Positions 49,072 through 58,452 of a DNA stretch of 64,000 nt are shown here, one piece after another. Location: assembly GCA_900472575.1 (NCBI GenBank), contig UCIV01000033.1, forward strand, positions 62,001-126,000. The letters are read 5' to 3'. A program made the position numbers and the translations under genes. Source of the stretch: Hyphomicrobiales bacterium (GTDB lineage Bacteria > Pseudomonadota > Alphaproteobacteria > Rhizobiales > Rhizobiaceae). Position 1 is the stretch's first letter. Each line of letters begins with the position of its first letter. Below the pieces are notes generated by a model. That model searched no databases, was not told the origin of the DNA, and worked only from the letters and a program-made list of their open reading frames with translations.

Positions 49072-50334
49072 TTAAACAGAAATACCGCCGCTCGTTTTGC
49101 CGATCATCTTCGTCAGGCTGCCGTCTGCCGGATAGAGCGGGATGAGGCAGGCCTGGAAGGCGTGGTAGATATCGCCCTTGCCGGGGAAGAGTGTATGAGC
49201 CGGGATGAGATCTTCCGTCAGTTCCTCGTGCCAGCCGCCGTTTTTGTGGTCGATGAAGCGGTTTGCAATGGTGCTCCAGATCAGGCGATAGCTGTCCTCG
49301 AAGAAGGGATCGTGCGGCAGGTGCTGGTTGATGAAGTGAGCGGCAGCTGCAGCCTCGCACATCGGCCACCAAAGCTTGTTCGTCTTGGCTGGCTTGTTAT
49401 CCCAGTCGAGTGTGTAGAAGAAGCCGCCCTTCTGCTTGTCCCATCCCAGCGACATTGCCTGAATGAAGAGGTTCTTGGCTGCATCAGGCATCCATGCGTG
49501 TTTTTTATCTCCGAGGGCCCAGAGCTGCAGCGTAAGGCGTGCCCATTCCAGCGCGTGGCCGGGCGTGGTGCCGGCGGGGCGGAACATTTCGTCCGGGTGA
49601 TAATAATCCTTGTTGAGTGTCCAGTTCGTGTCGAAATGTTCACCGACGCGGAAGCCGGTCGCACCGGCAAGGCGGCGGATGATGAGGTCGGCGATACTCT
49701 CCGCCTTGTCGAGATAATGCTGTTCGCCGGTTGCCTCATAGGCTGCCATCAGCGCTTCGGTGAGGTGCATGTTGGAATTCTGGCCGCGATAGGTGCCGCC
49801 GTCGATCGGTCCCCAGTCTGCAGTAAATTCCTCGGCGATCGCGCCGTGCTGCTTCTCCCAGAACCGGGTTTCGAGCACTTCGGTGATATCGGCCAGCATC
49901 TTGTCGGCAAGAGGATGTCCGACGACCTTGGCGGAAGAGGCGGCGAGCAAAACGAAAGCGTGGCCGTAGCCTTGCTTGTTGGTGTCGGCGGGGCCGTCAT
50001 CGTTCATGGACCAGACGTAACCACCGTTTTTCTGATCCCGGTGGCCGTTCCAGAGAAAATTCATGCCGTGGTCGATCAGGTCGCCGGCACCCGGGCGCCC
50101 GAGCATGTAGGCGATCGAATAGCAGTGGACCATGCGCGCCGAAGCGTGGATGCCGCGGATTGCATTGGCGTTTGGAAGCGGGCGGCCTTCGTCGTCCAGA
50201 TCGTAGAAGCCGCCCTTGGGGTTGATGGCACGATACTGGAAGAAGTCCATCAGGCCCTCTGCCTGATCGAGCAGCCAGCGGCGATGATAGGTTAGATCGC
50301 TCCAGAATTTCGACGTCTGACCTGTATCGCTCAT
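49072..50334 (-). CDS. AGE-family (N-acylglucosamine 2-epimerase-like) sugar epimerase/isomerase
   Basis: 420 residues forming an (alpha/alpha)6 barrel. DEGRPLPNANAIRGIHASAR, YRGQNSNMHLTEALMAAYEA, GHALEWARLTLQLWALGDKK and KLWWPMCEAAAAAHFINQHL are typical of the AGE superfamily, with catalytic His residues in NMHLTEA and GHALEW. The set fits aldose-ketose isomerases of the YihS/mannose isomerase type as well as epimerases, so the exact substrate is open. Convergent with cutC and divergent from metH. Confidence 0.85.
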   Translation of the reverse strand: MSDTGQTSKFWSDLTYHRRWLLDQAEGLMDFFQYRAINPKGGFYDLDDEGRPLPNANAIRGIHASARMVHCYSIAYMLGRPGAGDLIDHGMNFLWNGHRDQKNGGYVWSMNDDGPADTNKQGYGHAFVLLAASSAKVVGHPLADKMLADITEVLETRFWEKQHGAIAEEFTADWGPIDGGTYRGQNSNMHLTEALMAAYEATGEQHYLDKAESIADLIIRRLAGATGFRVGEHFDTNWTLNKDYYHPDEMFRPAGTTPGHALEWARLTLQLWALGDKKHAWMPDAAKNLFIQAMSLGWDKQKGGFFYTLDWDNKPAKTNKLWWPMCEAAAAAHFINQHLPHDPFFEDSYRLIWSTIANRFIDHKNGGWHEELTEDLIPAHTLFPGKGDIYHAFQACLIPLYPADGSLTKMIGKTSGGISV

Positions 50335-50476
50335 GCTTCTTCTCCCTTGTGCCTCAACACTTTACTTAAAGGCTATAGTCATTGCGGCCATAGCTGTCAT
50401 CGGCGAATCTGGCATAAATCGGACCGTTGGCCGTTGCGACAAATCCGACAGCGATTGCGACGTATGTGCTGGACTT

Positions 50477-50498
50477 CACATAAAGGTATCTTTATATG
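50477..50498 (+). promoter_or_regulatory. Near-perfect palindrome upstream of metH, candidate SahR operator
   Basis: CACATAAAG, four bases, CTTTATATG: a 22-base palindrome broken at two symmetric pairs, ending 40 bases before metH. AT-rich palindromes of this kind precede methionine-cycle genes controlled by SahR, an ArsR-family repressor that senses S-adenosylhomocysteine in proteobacteria. No SAM riboswitch is seen in this leader. Confidence 0.55.
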
Positions 50499-50538
50499 AT
50501 TATGGATATTGCCTTGATCTCTATCAGGAGTGTCTGCC

Positions 50539-53500
50539 TTGTTCGATGAACTGTTCGGTCCCGAAGGTGCTCGCCGTAATGGCGCAGAAATTCTGGAAGC
50601 TCTCAAAAAAGCCGCCAGTGAGCGCATTCTCGTGATCGACGGTGCCATGGGTACGCAGATCCAGGGGCTGGGTTACAACGAGGATCATTTTCGTGGTGAG
50701 CGCTTTATCGGCTGCGCCTGCCATCAGCAGGGCAATAACGACCTTCTGATCCTGACGCAGCCGCAGGCGATTGAGGACATCCATTATCGTTATGCTATGG
50801 CTGGTGCCGATATTCTCGAAACCAACACGTTTTCGTCTACACGTATTGCGCAGGCGGATTACGAGATGGAAGGCGCGGTTTATGACATGAACCGCGACGG
50901 TGCTCGACTCGCCCGCCGTGCTGCAATCCGCGCCGAAAAAGAAGACGGCCGTCGCCGTTTCGTCGCAGGCGCTATAGGCCCGACCAACCGCACCGCTTCT
51001 ATTTCGCCCGACGTCAACAATCCCGGTTATCGCGCCGTGTCCTTCGATGATTTGCGTATCGCTTATGGCGAGCAGATCGACGGACTGATCGATGGTGGTG
51101 CCGACATCATCCTGATCGAGACGATCTTCGATACGCTGAACGCCAAGGCTGCGATCTTTGCCTGCGAAGAGCGTTTCGAGGCGAAGGGCGTGCATCTGCC
51201 GGTGATGATCTCCGGCACGATCACCGACCTTTCCGGCCGCACGCTGTCGGGGCAGACGCCTTCCGCCTTCTGGAACTCGGTCAACCATGCCAATCCATTC
51301 ACCATCGGTCTGAACTGCGCGCTCGGCGCCGACGCGATGCGGCCGCATCTGCAGGAACTATCTGCCGTTTCCGACACGTTCATCTGCGCCTACCCGAATG
51401 CCGGCCTTCCGAACGAATTCGGACAATATGACGAAACGCCGGAGATGATGGCGCGCCAGGTGGAGGGTTTTGCCCGCGAAGGTCTCGTCAATGTGGTCGG
51501 CGGCTGCTGCGGCTCGACGCCGGACCATATTCGCGCAATTGCGGAAGCCGTGGCCAAATATCCGCCGCGGGCGCTTCCCGAACATGTGCCGTTCATGTCG
51601 CTGTCGGGGCTCGAGCCTTTCGTGCTGACCAAGGACATTCCCTTCGTCAACGTGGGCGAGCGCACCAACGTCACCGGCTCGGCGAAATTCCGCAAGTTGA
51701 TCACCAATGCCGATTATACGGCGGCATTGGCTGTCGCGCGCGACCAGGTGGAAAACGGTGCGCAGGTCATCGACATCAATATGGATGAAGGCCTGATCGA
51801 CTCGGAAAAGGCGATGGTCGAATTCATCAACCTGATCGCCGCAGAGCCGGATATCGCCCGTGTGCCGGTGATGATCGACTCGTCTAAATTCGAGATCATC
51901 GAGGCTGGCCTTAAATGCGTGCAGGGCAAGGCGATCGTCAACTCGATCTCGCTGAAGGAAGGCGAGGAGAAGTTTCTGGCGCATGCCAAAATCGTGCGCA
52001 ACTACGGTGCCGCCGTCGTCGTCATGGCGTTCGACGAGACGGGGCAGGCCGACAGCTATGAGCGCAAGGTCGAGATCTGCACTCGCGCCTACAAGATCCT
52101 GACCGAACAGGCGGGTTTCCCGCCGGAAGACATCATTTTCGACCCGAACGTGTTTGCCGTCGCGACCGGTATCGAGGAGCACAACAATTACGGCGTCGAC
52201 TTTATCGAGGCGACGCGGACTATCCGCGAAAGAATGCCGCTCGTGCATATTTCGGGCGGTGTCTCCAACCTGTCCTTCTCCTTCCGCGGCAACGAGCCGG
52301 TACGTGAGGCGATGCATGCCGTGTTCCTCTACCATGCCATTCAGGCAGGGATGGACATGGGCATCGTCAATGCCGGCCAGTTGGCGATTTACGAGAATAT
52401 CGATCCGGAACTGCGCGAGGCCTGCGAGGACGTCGTACTGAACCGCCGTGCCGACGGCACCGAGCGGCTGCTTGAGGTCGCAGAGCGGTTCCGTGGCGGA
52501 CCGGGCAAGGAAGCCAAGGTTCAGGACCTGGCATGGCGCGAAAAGCCGGTCGAAGAGCGTCTGTCGCATGCTCTGGTGAACGGCATCACCGACTATATCG
52601 AGGCAGATACGGAAGAGGCTCGGCAAAAGGCAGAGCGTCCGCTGCATGTTATCGAAGGCCCATTGATGGCCGGTATGAACGTGGTCGGCGACCTGTTCGG
52701 TTCGGGCAAAATGTTCCTGCCGCAGGTGGTGAAATCAGCCCGCGTCATGAAGCAGGCGGTGGCCGTGCTGCTCCCGTACATGGAAGAAGAGAAACGGCTT
52801 AATGGCGGCGACGAGCGCAAGTCGGCCGGCAAGGTGCTGATGGCGACCGTCAAGGGTGACGTACATGACATCGGCAAGAACATCGTCGGCGTCGTGCTTG
52901 CCTGCAATAATTACGAGATCATCGATCTCGGGGTGATGGTGCCGGCGACGAAAATCCTCGAAACGGCCGTGGCCGAGAAGGTCGATATCATCGGGCTTTC
53001 CGGTCTGATCACGCCGTCGCTCGACGAGATGGTGCATGTGGCGGCCGAAATGGAACGCCAGGGTTTTGACGTTCCGCTCTTGATCGGCGGGGCTACGACC
53101 AGCCGTGTGCATACGGCGGTAAAGATCCATCCGCGTTACGAAAAGGGGCAGGCGATCTATGTGACCGATGCCAGCCGTGCGGTGGGTGTTGTATCGGCAT
53201 TGCTGTCGGAAGAGCAGAAGCCGGCCTATGTCGAGGGCATCCGTGGCGAATATGCGAAAGTTGCCGAGGCGCATGCCCGCAATGAACGCGAGAAATTGCG
53301 CCTGCCGATTGCCCGTGCCCGTGCCAATGCGGAGAAGGTGGATTGGGCCGCCTATGAGCCTGTTAAGCCGCAGTTCACCGGCAAGAAAGTGTTCGAGACC
53401 TATGATCTTGAGGAACTGGCCCAATATATCGATTGGACGCCATTCTTCCAGACATGGGAGCTGAAGGGTCGTTATCCGGCGATCCTCGAGGACGAGAAGC

Positions 53501-54315
53501 AGGGCGAGGCAGCGCGTCAGCTGTGGAGCGATGCCCAAGCGATGCTGAAGAAGATCATCGCGGAAAAGTGGTTCCGTCCGCGGGCGGTTATCGGCTTCTG
53601 GCCGGCAAATTCGATCGGCGACGATATTCGCCTGTTTACCGACGAAAAACGCTCCGAGGACCTTGGTACTTTCTTTACCCTGCGCCAGCAGCTTTCGAAA
53701 CGCGACGGGCGGCCGAATGTGGCGCTGTCGGATTTCGTGGCGCCGGTCGATAGCGGAAAGGCAGATTATGTCGGCGGGTTCGTCGTCACGGCGGGTATAG
53801 AGGAAGTGGCGATCGCCGAGCGGTTCGAGCGGGCAAATGACGATTATTCCTCGATCCTGGTCAAGGCGCTGGCAGACCGTTTCGCGGAGGCGTTCGCCGA
53901 ACGCATGCACCAACGCGTCCGCAAGGAATTCTGGGGTTATGCCTCAGACGAGGCATTCAGTAACGACGAGCTGATTCACGAGGAATATGCGGGCATTCGT
54001 CCCGCACCCGGTTATCCGGCCCAGCCGGATCACACTGAAAAGGCTACCTTGTTCTCGTTGCTCGATGCGACGAATGCGACTGGTGTTGAGCTCACTGAAA
54101 GCTATGCCATGTGGCCGGGTTCGTCGGTCTCGGGTATCTATATCGGCCATCCTGCCAGCTACTATTTTGGTGTCGCAAAGGTCGAGCGCGATCAGGTGGA
54201 AGATTATGCGTCGCGCAAGGGGATGGCGATTGAAGAGGTCGAGCGCTGGCTGGGGCCGGTCTTGAACTATGTACCCGGCGGTGCGGCTGCGGAAGCTGTT
54301 GAGGACGCCGCTTAA
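50539..54315 (+). CDS. metH: Cobalamin-dependent methionine synthase
   Basis: 1258 residues, full length. Domains in order: homocysteine-binding barrel (RILVIDGAMGTQIQ; zinc cysteines in GLNCALGA and GGCCGSTPDHIRA), pterin-binding barrel (FVNVGERTNVTGSAKFRKLI), cobalamin cap (LHVIEGPLMAGMNVVGDLFG), B12 domain with the lower-ligand motif VKGDVHDIGKNIVGVVLACN (DxHxxG), and the SAM activation domain ending in SYAMWPGSSVSGIYIGHPAS. I favour TTG 50539, 8 bases after AGGAG. The in-frame GTG at 50530 overlaps that ribosome site. Confidence 0.96.
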   Translation: MFDELFGPEGARRNGAEILEALKKAASERILVIDGAMGTQIQGLGYNEDHFRGERFIGCACHQQGNNDLLILTQPQAIEDIHYRYAMAGADILETNTFSSTRIAQADYEMEGAVYDMNRDGARLARRAAIRAEKEDGRRRFVAGAIGPTNRTASISPDVNNPGYRAVSFDDLRIAYGEQIDGLIDGGADIILIETIFDTLNAKAAIFACEERFEAKGVHLPVMISGTITDLSGRTLSGQTPSAFWNSVNHANPFTIGLNCALGADAMRPHLQELSAVSDTFICAYPNAGLPNEFGQYDETPEMMARQVEGFAREGLVNVVGGCCGSTPDHIRAIAEAVAKYPPRALPEHVPFMSLSGLEPFVLTKDIPFVNVGERTNVTGSAKFRKLITNADYTAALAVARDQVENGAQVIDINMDEGLIDSEKAMVEFINLIAAEPDIARVPVMIDSSKFEIIEAGLKCVQGKAIVNSISLKEGEEKFLAHAKIVRNYGAAVVVMAFDETGQADSYERKVEICTRAYKILTEQAGFPPEDIIFDPNVFAVATGIEEHNNYGVDFIEATRTIRERMPLVHISGGVSNLSFSFRGNEPVREAMHAVFLYHAIQAGMDMGIVNAGQLAIYENIDPELREACEDVVLNRRADGTERLLEVAERFRGGPGKEAKVQDLAWREKPVEERLSHALVNGITDYIEADTEEARQKAERPLHVIEGPLMAGMNVVGDLFGSGKMFLPQVVKSARVMKQAVAVLLPYMEEEKRLNGGDERKSAGKVLMATVKGDVHDIGKNIVGVVLACNNYEIIDLGVMVPATKILETAVAEKVDIIGLSGLITPSLDEMVHVAAEMERQGFDVPLLIGGATTSRVHTAVKIHPRYEKGQAIYVTDASRAVGVVSALLSEEQKPAYVEGIRGEYAKVAEAHARNEREKLRLPIARARANAEKVDWAAYEPVKPQFTGKKVFETYDLEELAQYIDWTPFFQTWELKGRYPAILEDEKQGEAARQLWSDAQAMLKKIIAEKWFRPRAVIGFWPANSIGDDIRLFTDEKRSEDLGTFFTLRQQLSKRDGRPNVALSDFVAPVDSGKADYVGGFVVTAGIEEVAIAERFERANDDYSSILVKALADRFAEAFAERMHQRVRKEFWGYASDEAFSNDELIHEEYAGIRPAPGYPAQPDHTEKATLFSLLDATNATGVELTESYAMWPGSSVSGIYIGHPASYYFGVAKVERDQVEDYASRKGMAIEEVERWLGPVLNYVPGGAAAEAVEDAA

Positions 54316-54336
54316 CGGTTGAACAAAAAAGCGATT

Positions 54337-54365
54337 TGTCGGAGGGCTCGATGAGCCTTCCGACA
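54337..54365 (+). terminator. Hairpin downstream of metH
   Basis: TGTCGGAGGGCTC, loop GAT, GAGCCTTCCGACA: 13 pairs with one G-T. No T run follows (TCTCATG), so it may be a weak terminator or a 3' protective structure. Confidence 0.4.
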
Positions 54366-54485
54366 TCTCATGTTGATTTATCGGCCAAATATGTTCCGTC
54401 AGCCATAGCTGGCATGGTTGGTGCTGGTGTGGGATATCGTGGGCACGTCTGCCGTTGTGGCTTTCTGCGCGCGGCTCATAAGCTT

Positions 54486-55544
54486 TCAGGCAGGGCTTTT
54501 TACTATTGGCGCGTTTGCGCGCTTGAGCGCGGCCATGACGGGCAATTCGATCCTGATTGTGACCAGATAGCAGATCGCTATTATGATGGGGGCCAGGATG
54601 GCCGCTTCCAACAGGCCTCCCTGCGATTTTGTTATCATGACGAAAATACCGTTCAACCAGCAGAAGAGTGGGTAGTGCAGAGTGTAGATCGGATACGAAA
54701 GTGTTCCGCTGAACGTGGCGGCTGCTTTCAGTCTTGACGGCAGCTGCTGTTTGGCGCCGAGGACGACAAGTATCGGTGATACGATAATCGTCCAGATCGT
54801 CGCGTACCGACCCATTGGTATCGGCAGGATGACTAAAAGTGCAGTCATCAAAAGAAGCGCGACGAATAGTCTGCGACCCAAAACGCCAGGGTCCCAATCT
54901 TTGATCAACAGATTGGCGGCCAGAATGCCGACGAAGAACGAGCATATTACCCGCGGGAAACCCAACCAGAAATTCGCAGTCGTATCACCACCAAAGCCAT
55001 AATAAAGGCAGGCGCCAGAAAGAGGAATTAGGATGGCGCAGGTGATCAGATAGAACCTTCGAGGGAGGGTGATCAGGAGTGCCGCCCAGACTATATTCAC
55101 GAAAATCTCGAAAAACAGCGAGAATTGTGGTCCATTCAAAGGGAATACCTGAGGGCCGCCGATAGAGACGGGCGCATCCATATAGGGCACGGAAATCAAC
55201 GACAAACTGGCTGCTTCCAGGACCATGGGGATGGTTGGGGCGTCAGATGACAAAAATCCCTTTGCGACGAGATAGCTGGCACTCATGAATGTCGCGAGCA
55301 TGATCATTGGCCAAAGTCGCAGCACCCTCACTCGCAGAAATGGCAACAAGTCGGAGGAGGAACCTATTTTGTGCTGATATGCCACGACCATCACAAAGCC
55401 GCTGAGGCAGAAGAAGAAATCGACGGCTATACCGGCATTGGGAAGTAGCCAGGGTATGTTCAGCCAATGTGCTAAATGAAATAAAAGAACGCCAGTGGCG
55501 GCAATGAAACGCAATGCATCCAAGACTTCATAATGATTTCTCAT
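54486..55544 (-). CDS. Acyltransferase 3 family membrane protein (OafA/YrhL-like)
   Basis: 352 residues, about ten helices. LDALRFIAATGVLLFHLAHW with the catalytic His, and GIAVDFFFCLSGFVMVVAYQ, identify the acyltransferase 3 family, which O-acylates sugars of surface polysaccharides or similar molecules. It stands alone, with no polysaccharide genes nearby. Its base composition looks less G+C-rich than its neighbours and an A+T-rich stretch precedes it, a hint of acquisition by transfer. Confidence 0.87.
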   Translation of the reverse strand: MRNHYEVLDALRFIAATGVLLFHLAHWLNIPWLLPNAGIAVDFFFCLSGFVMVVAYQHKIGSSSDLLPFLRVRVLRLWPMIMLATFMSASYLVAKGFLSSDAPTIPMVLEAASLSLISVPYMDAPVSIGGPQVFPLNGPQFSLFFEIFVNIVWAALLITLPRRFYLITCAILIPLSGACLYYGFGGDTTANFWLGFPRVICSFFVGILAANLLIKDWDPGVLGRRLFVALLLMTALLVILPIPMGRYATIWTIIVSPILVVLGAKQQLPSRLKAAATFSGTLSYPIYTLHYPLFCWLNGIFVMITKSQGGLLEAAILAPIIIAICYLVTIRIELPVMAALKRANAPIVKSPA

Positions 55545-55859
55545 GGAATTCTCGCGTCTTGCGGTGGTGCTTTTGTATTTTTATTTTATATTTCTATATT
55601 ATTTTCGCGGTCAATTTAGATGAATTATATTTTGAATTTTTTCTGTTGATAATACTCACTGCAGGATGAGCGATCAGAACTTCGTATCTTCCAATGAAGC
55701 TGGACGTTATCTGAGCCAGTCATAGTCCAGCCGCGGCCTCTCTTGAGGATGGCGGTGCAGCGGTCTTTTCTGCCAGGCTTGGTTTCCGATGATCACATAG
55801 AAAAGCCGGAAAGTTTTATTTTCCGGCTTTTCCTTTTCATATCGCATTCAGTTTTGCGG
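55545..55859. other. A+T-rich intergenic region
   Basis: 315 bases without a supported gene. The first 100 (55560-55660) are strongly A+T-rich (runs of TTTTATTTTATATTT), presumably the promoter region of the acyltransferase gene. Near the right end is the terminator at 55801-55831. Confidence 0.5.
55801..55831 (-). terminator. Terminator of the MHS-family MFS gene
   Basis: AAAAGCCGGAAA, short T-rich loop, TTTCCGGCTTTT: 12-bp perfect inverted repeat with A/T tracts on both sides, 30 bases past the MFS stop. Works on the minus strand; could also work on plus. Confidence 0.72.
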
Positions 55860-57209
55860 TCAGGCTTTAGCCAACCGCGCTGTCAGTTCCTCGATGCCGG
55901 CTTCGGACTCGACCTTGTCGCCGTGCAGCATCAGGTAGATGCCGATGCCGACCGTCAATGCCGCGATGAACAGCAGATACCAGGCATGCGCCATAGGGTT
56001 GATGGCAAGCGCGGTGGTAACGCCAATCGGGGTGAGACCGCCGAATATGGCGTAGGAGACGTTGTAGGAGAAGGACAGGCCTGTGAAACGGACGCGGGCC
56101 GGGAAAGCACGAACCATAACATAGGGCACTGCGCCAACCAGGCCTACCGCCAGACCCATGACCGCATAAAGCGCGAACATGAGGGTGATCGACGTTGCAG
56201 CGAAGCTGTAGAAGGCCCACGTGGCTGCTCCAAAGACGACACCGGCGATCGTGAAGAAACGCCCCGAACCAACGCGATCGACAATGCTGCCGGCCGCTGA
56301 TGTGGCGAAGATCAAGAAGAGGGTGCCGAAGCTTGTGGCAGCAAGCGATTGCTGGGCGGTGTAGCCGTAGATTTTCTGCAGCAAGGTTGCTGTCATCAGG
56401 GTCGTGACGACGATTGCTGCCGACAGGATCCAGGTGAGCAGCATGGAGATGACGACGCCGCGCAGATGGTCGCGCAGGACCGTCTTCAGCGGCAGTTCCG
56501 GAGCAAGCGCACGGCTGGCCTTCATCTCGACGAAGATCGGCGTTTCCTGCAGCCAGCGACGCATCCAGACAGAGAGGAGGCCGAAAATGCCGCCGATGAA
56601 AAACGGAATGCGCCATGCGCCATCGGCGATCGCTTCCGGCGTGAAGACCGTGTTGATTACGGTTGCAATGGACGAGCCAAGCAGAATGCCGAATGAGAGA
56701 CCTGATGTCAGAAAGCCGCAGGCAAAGCCGACACGGCGTAAAGGGACGTGTTCGGCCACGAAGGTCCATGCACCTGGAACCTCGCCGCTGATGGCTGCCC
56801 CCTGCAGGATGCGCATCAATACGAGAAGGATGGGGGCGAGGACGCCGATCGTCGCATAGGTCGGCATGACAGCCATGCCGAGCGTCGACAGCGCCATCAA
56901 GAGGATCGAAAAGGCAAAGACCTTTTTGCGGCCGAACATGTCGCCGAAATGGGCAAGCACGATGCCGCCGAGCGGGCGAACGAGATAACCGGCTGCGAAA
57001 ATACCGAAGGTCTGGATCAGCACCAGCCATTCCGGCATGTCCGGCGGAAAGAACAGTTTGCCGATCACCGTCGCGAAAAAGACGAAGATGATGAAATCAT
57101 AGAATTCCAGGGCGCCGCCGAGCGCCGCGAGGCCGAGGGTTCTGAAATCCTGAGAGGTAAGACGGCGCGGTGCGGCTCTCGAAGGAGCCGATGAGGTAAT
57201 CGAAGACAT
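55860..57209 (-). CDS. MFS transporter, metabolite:H+ symporter (MHS/ProP-like) family
   Basis: 449 residues, 12 helices. GLAALGGALEFYDFIIFVFF is the MHS-family N-terminus, then LVRPLGGIVLAHFGDMFGRK (motif A) and ILQGAAISGEVPGAWTFVAE. Family members import citrate, proline/betaine, shikimate or 2-oxoglutarate with protons. Substrate unknown here. Start ATG 57209 (MSSITSSAPSR); the frame runs open to 57299. Confidence 0.87.
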   Translation of the reverse strand: MSSITSSAPSRAAPRRLTSQDFRTLGLAALGGALEFYDFIIFVFFATVIGKLFFPPDMPEWLVLIQTFGIFAAGYLVRPLGGIVLAHFGDMFGRKKVFAFSILLMALSTLGMAVMPTYATIGVLAPILLVLMRILQGAAISGEVPGAWTFVAEHVPLRRVGFACGFLTSGLSFGILLGSSIATVINTVFTPEAIADGAWRIPFFIGGIFGLLSVWMRRWLQETPIFVEMKASRALAPELPLKTVLRDHLRGVVISMLLTWILSAAIVVTTLMTATLLQKIYGYTAQQSLAATSFGTLFLIFATSAAGSIVDRVGSGRFFTIAGVVFGAATWAFYSFAATSITLMFALYAVMGLAVGLVGAVPYVMVRAFPARVRFTGLSFSYNVSYAIFGGLTPIGVTTALAINPMAHAWYLLFIAALTVGIGIYLMLHGDKVESEAGIEELTARLAKA

Positions 57210-57378
57210 TGTATTCAACTGAAGGTACGGGGTGGGCTCCCGCTCAGGGAGATAGCGCCAACCGGAATGCGGCATGGGAGGCCGCATATCAAGGTTCAAA
57301 GGCCGTTTTTCCGGTCATTCCACTGGTATGGCGATGCAGTTTGGCAACAGGACTGATGCTGCCAACGAGCGCCGTTGA

Positions 57379-58440
57379 TCAATCCTTGATCAATAACAGG
57401 TCGCTTGCCGCAAAGCGCAGGGTGACGGTTTCGCCCGGCTGCGGAAGGACCTTGTCCGGGGCGTTGAACATGTCGAAGGAAATCTTGTTGCCGCCGACGC
57501 CGAATTTCGTGCGAACGACCGAACCGAGGAAGTGAGACGAGACGACTGTTCCTGTGAGGGCGGTATCGCCTTTGGCGCTTTCTGCCAACGAACCCGCTTC
57601 CGGCCGCAGGGCGACGGAGACTTTTTCTCCAGATTTCAGAGCGCCGATAGGCTCGCGTAGAGTGATGACGTTTTCGCCGATACGGATCGTATTGGCGGCC
57701 GGGTCGGCTACTGCCGCGTCGATGATATTGAGCGTGCCGACGAATGAGGCGACGAAACGTGTTGAGGGGCGATTGTAGATATCCGATGGCGTACCGATCT
57801 GATCGGCACGGCCGGCATTCATGACGACGATACGATCGGATATGGACAATGCCTCTTCCTGATCGTGCGTGACGAAAACGGTGGTGATGCCAAGCTGGCG
57901 CTGAATCTGGCGGATTTCTTCGCGCAGCGATACGCGGATTTTTGCGTCAAGCGCAGAAAGCGGTTCGTCGAGCAGCAAAACCTGGGGTTTGGGAGCCAGC
58001 GCCCGCGCAAGGGCCACGCGTTGCTGCTGGCCTCCAGACATCTGATAGGGGTAGCGGTCGGCAAGGTGCTCAAGATGGATGAGCTTCAACATCTCCTTCA
58101 CCCGCGCCTCTATCTCAGCCTTCGGCTGGCCTGCGACCTTGAGGCCGAAGGCGACGTTGTCGAAAACATTCATGTTGGGGAAGAGCGCGTAGGCCTGGAA
58201 AACCATGCCGATATTGCGCTGGCTGGTTTTCAGGCCCGACTGGTTCTTGCCGTTGATGGTTATCGTGCCGTCGCTCGGGGTTTCGAAACCGGCGATCATT
58301 CTGAGGATCGTCGTTTTGCCGCAGCCGGACGGGCCGAGAAAGGAGATGAATTCTCCCTTGTCGATCGACATGTTGAAATCCTTGACGACCTGGGTCTGGC
58401 CGAAACTCTTCTTGAGACTGTCGAGGACGAGGAAGGACAT
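57379..58440 (-). CDS. ABC transporter ATP-binding protein (PotA/FbpC type)
   Basis: 353 residues. Walker A FLGPSGCGKTTILRMIAGF, Q-loop GMVFQAYALFPNMNV, signature MSGGQQQRVALARAL, Walker B LLLDEPLSALDAK and switch His in VFVTHDQEEALSI are all intact. A C-terminal TOBE domain (about 280-353) is of the polyamine/iron-importer class. Last gene of a four-gene importer operon, 12 bases after the second permease. Confidence 0.92.
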   Translation of the reverse strand: MSFLVLDSLKKSFGQTQVVKDFNMSIDKGEFISFLGPSGCGKTTILRMIAGFETPSDGTITINGKNQSGLKTSQRNIGMVFQAYALFPNMNVFDNVAFGLKVAGQPKAEIEARVKEMLKLIHLEHLADRYPYQMSGGQQQRVALARALAPKPQVLLLDEPLSALDAKIRVSLREEIRQIQRQLGITTVFVTHDQEEALSISDRIVVMNAGRADQIGTPSDIYNRPSTRFVASFVGTLNIIDAAVADPAANTIRIGENVITLREPIGALKSGEKVSVALRPEAGSLAESAKGDTALTGTVVSSHFLGSVVRTKFGVGGNKISFDMFNAPDKVLPQPGETVTLRFAASDLLLIKD

Positions 58441-58452
58441 GGGCGGAATTCC

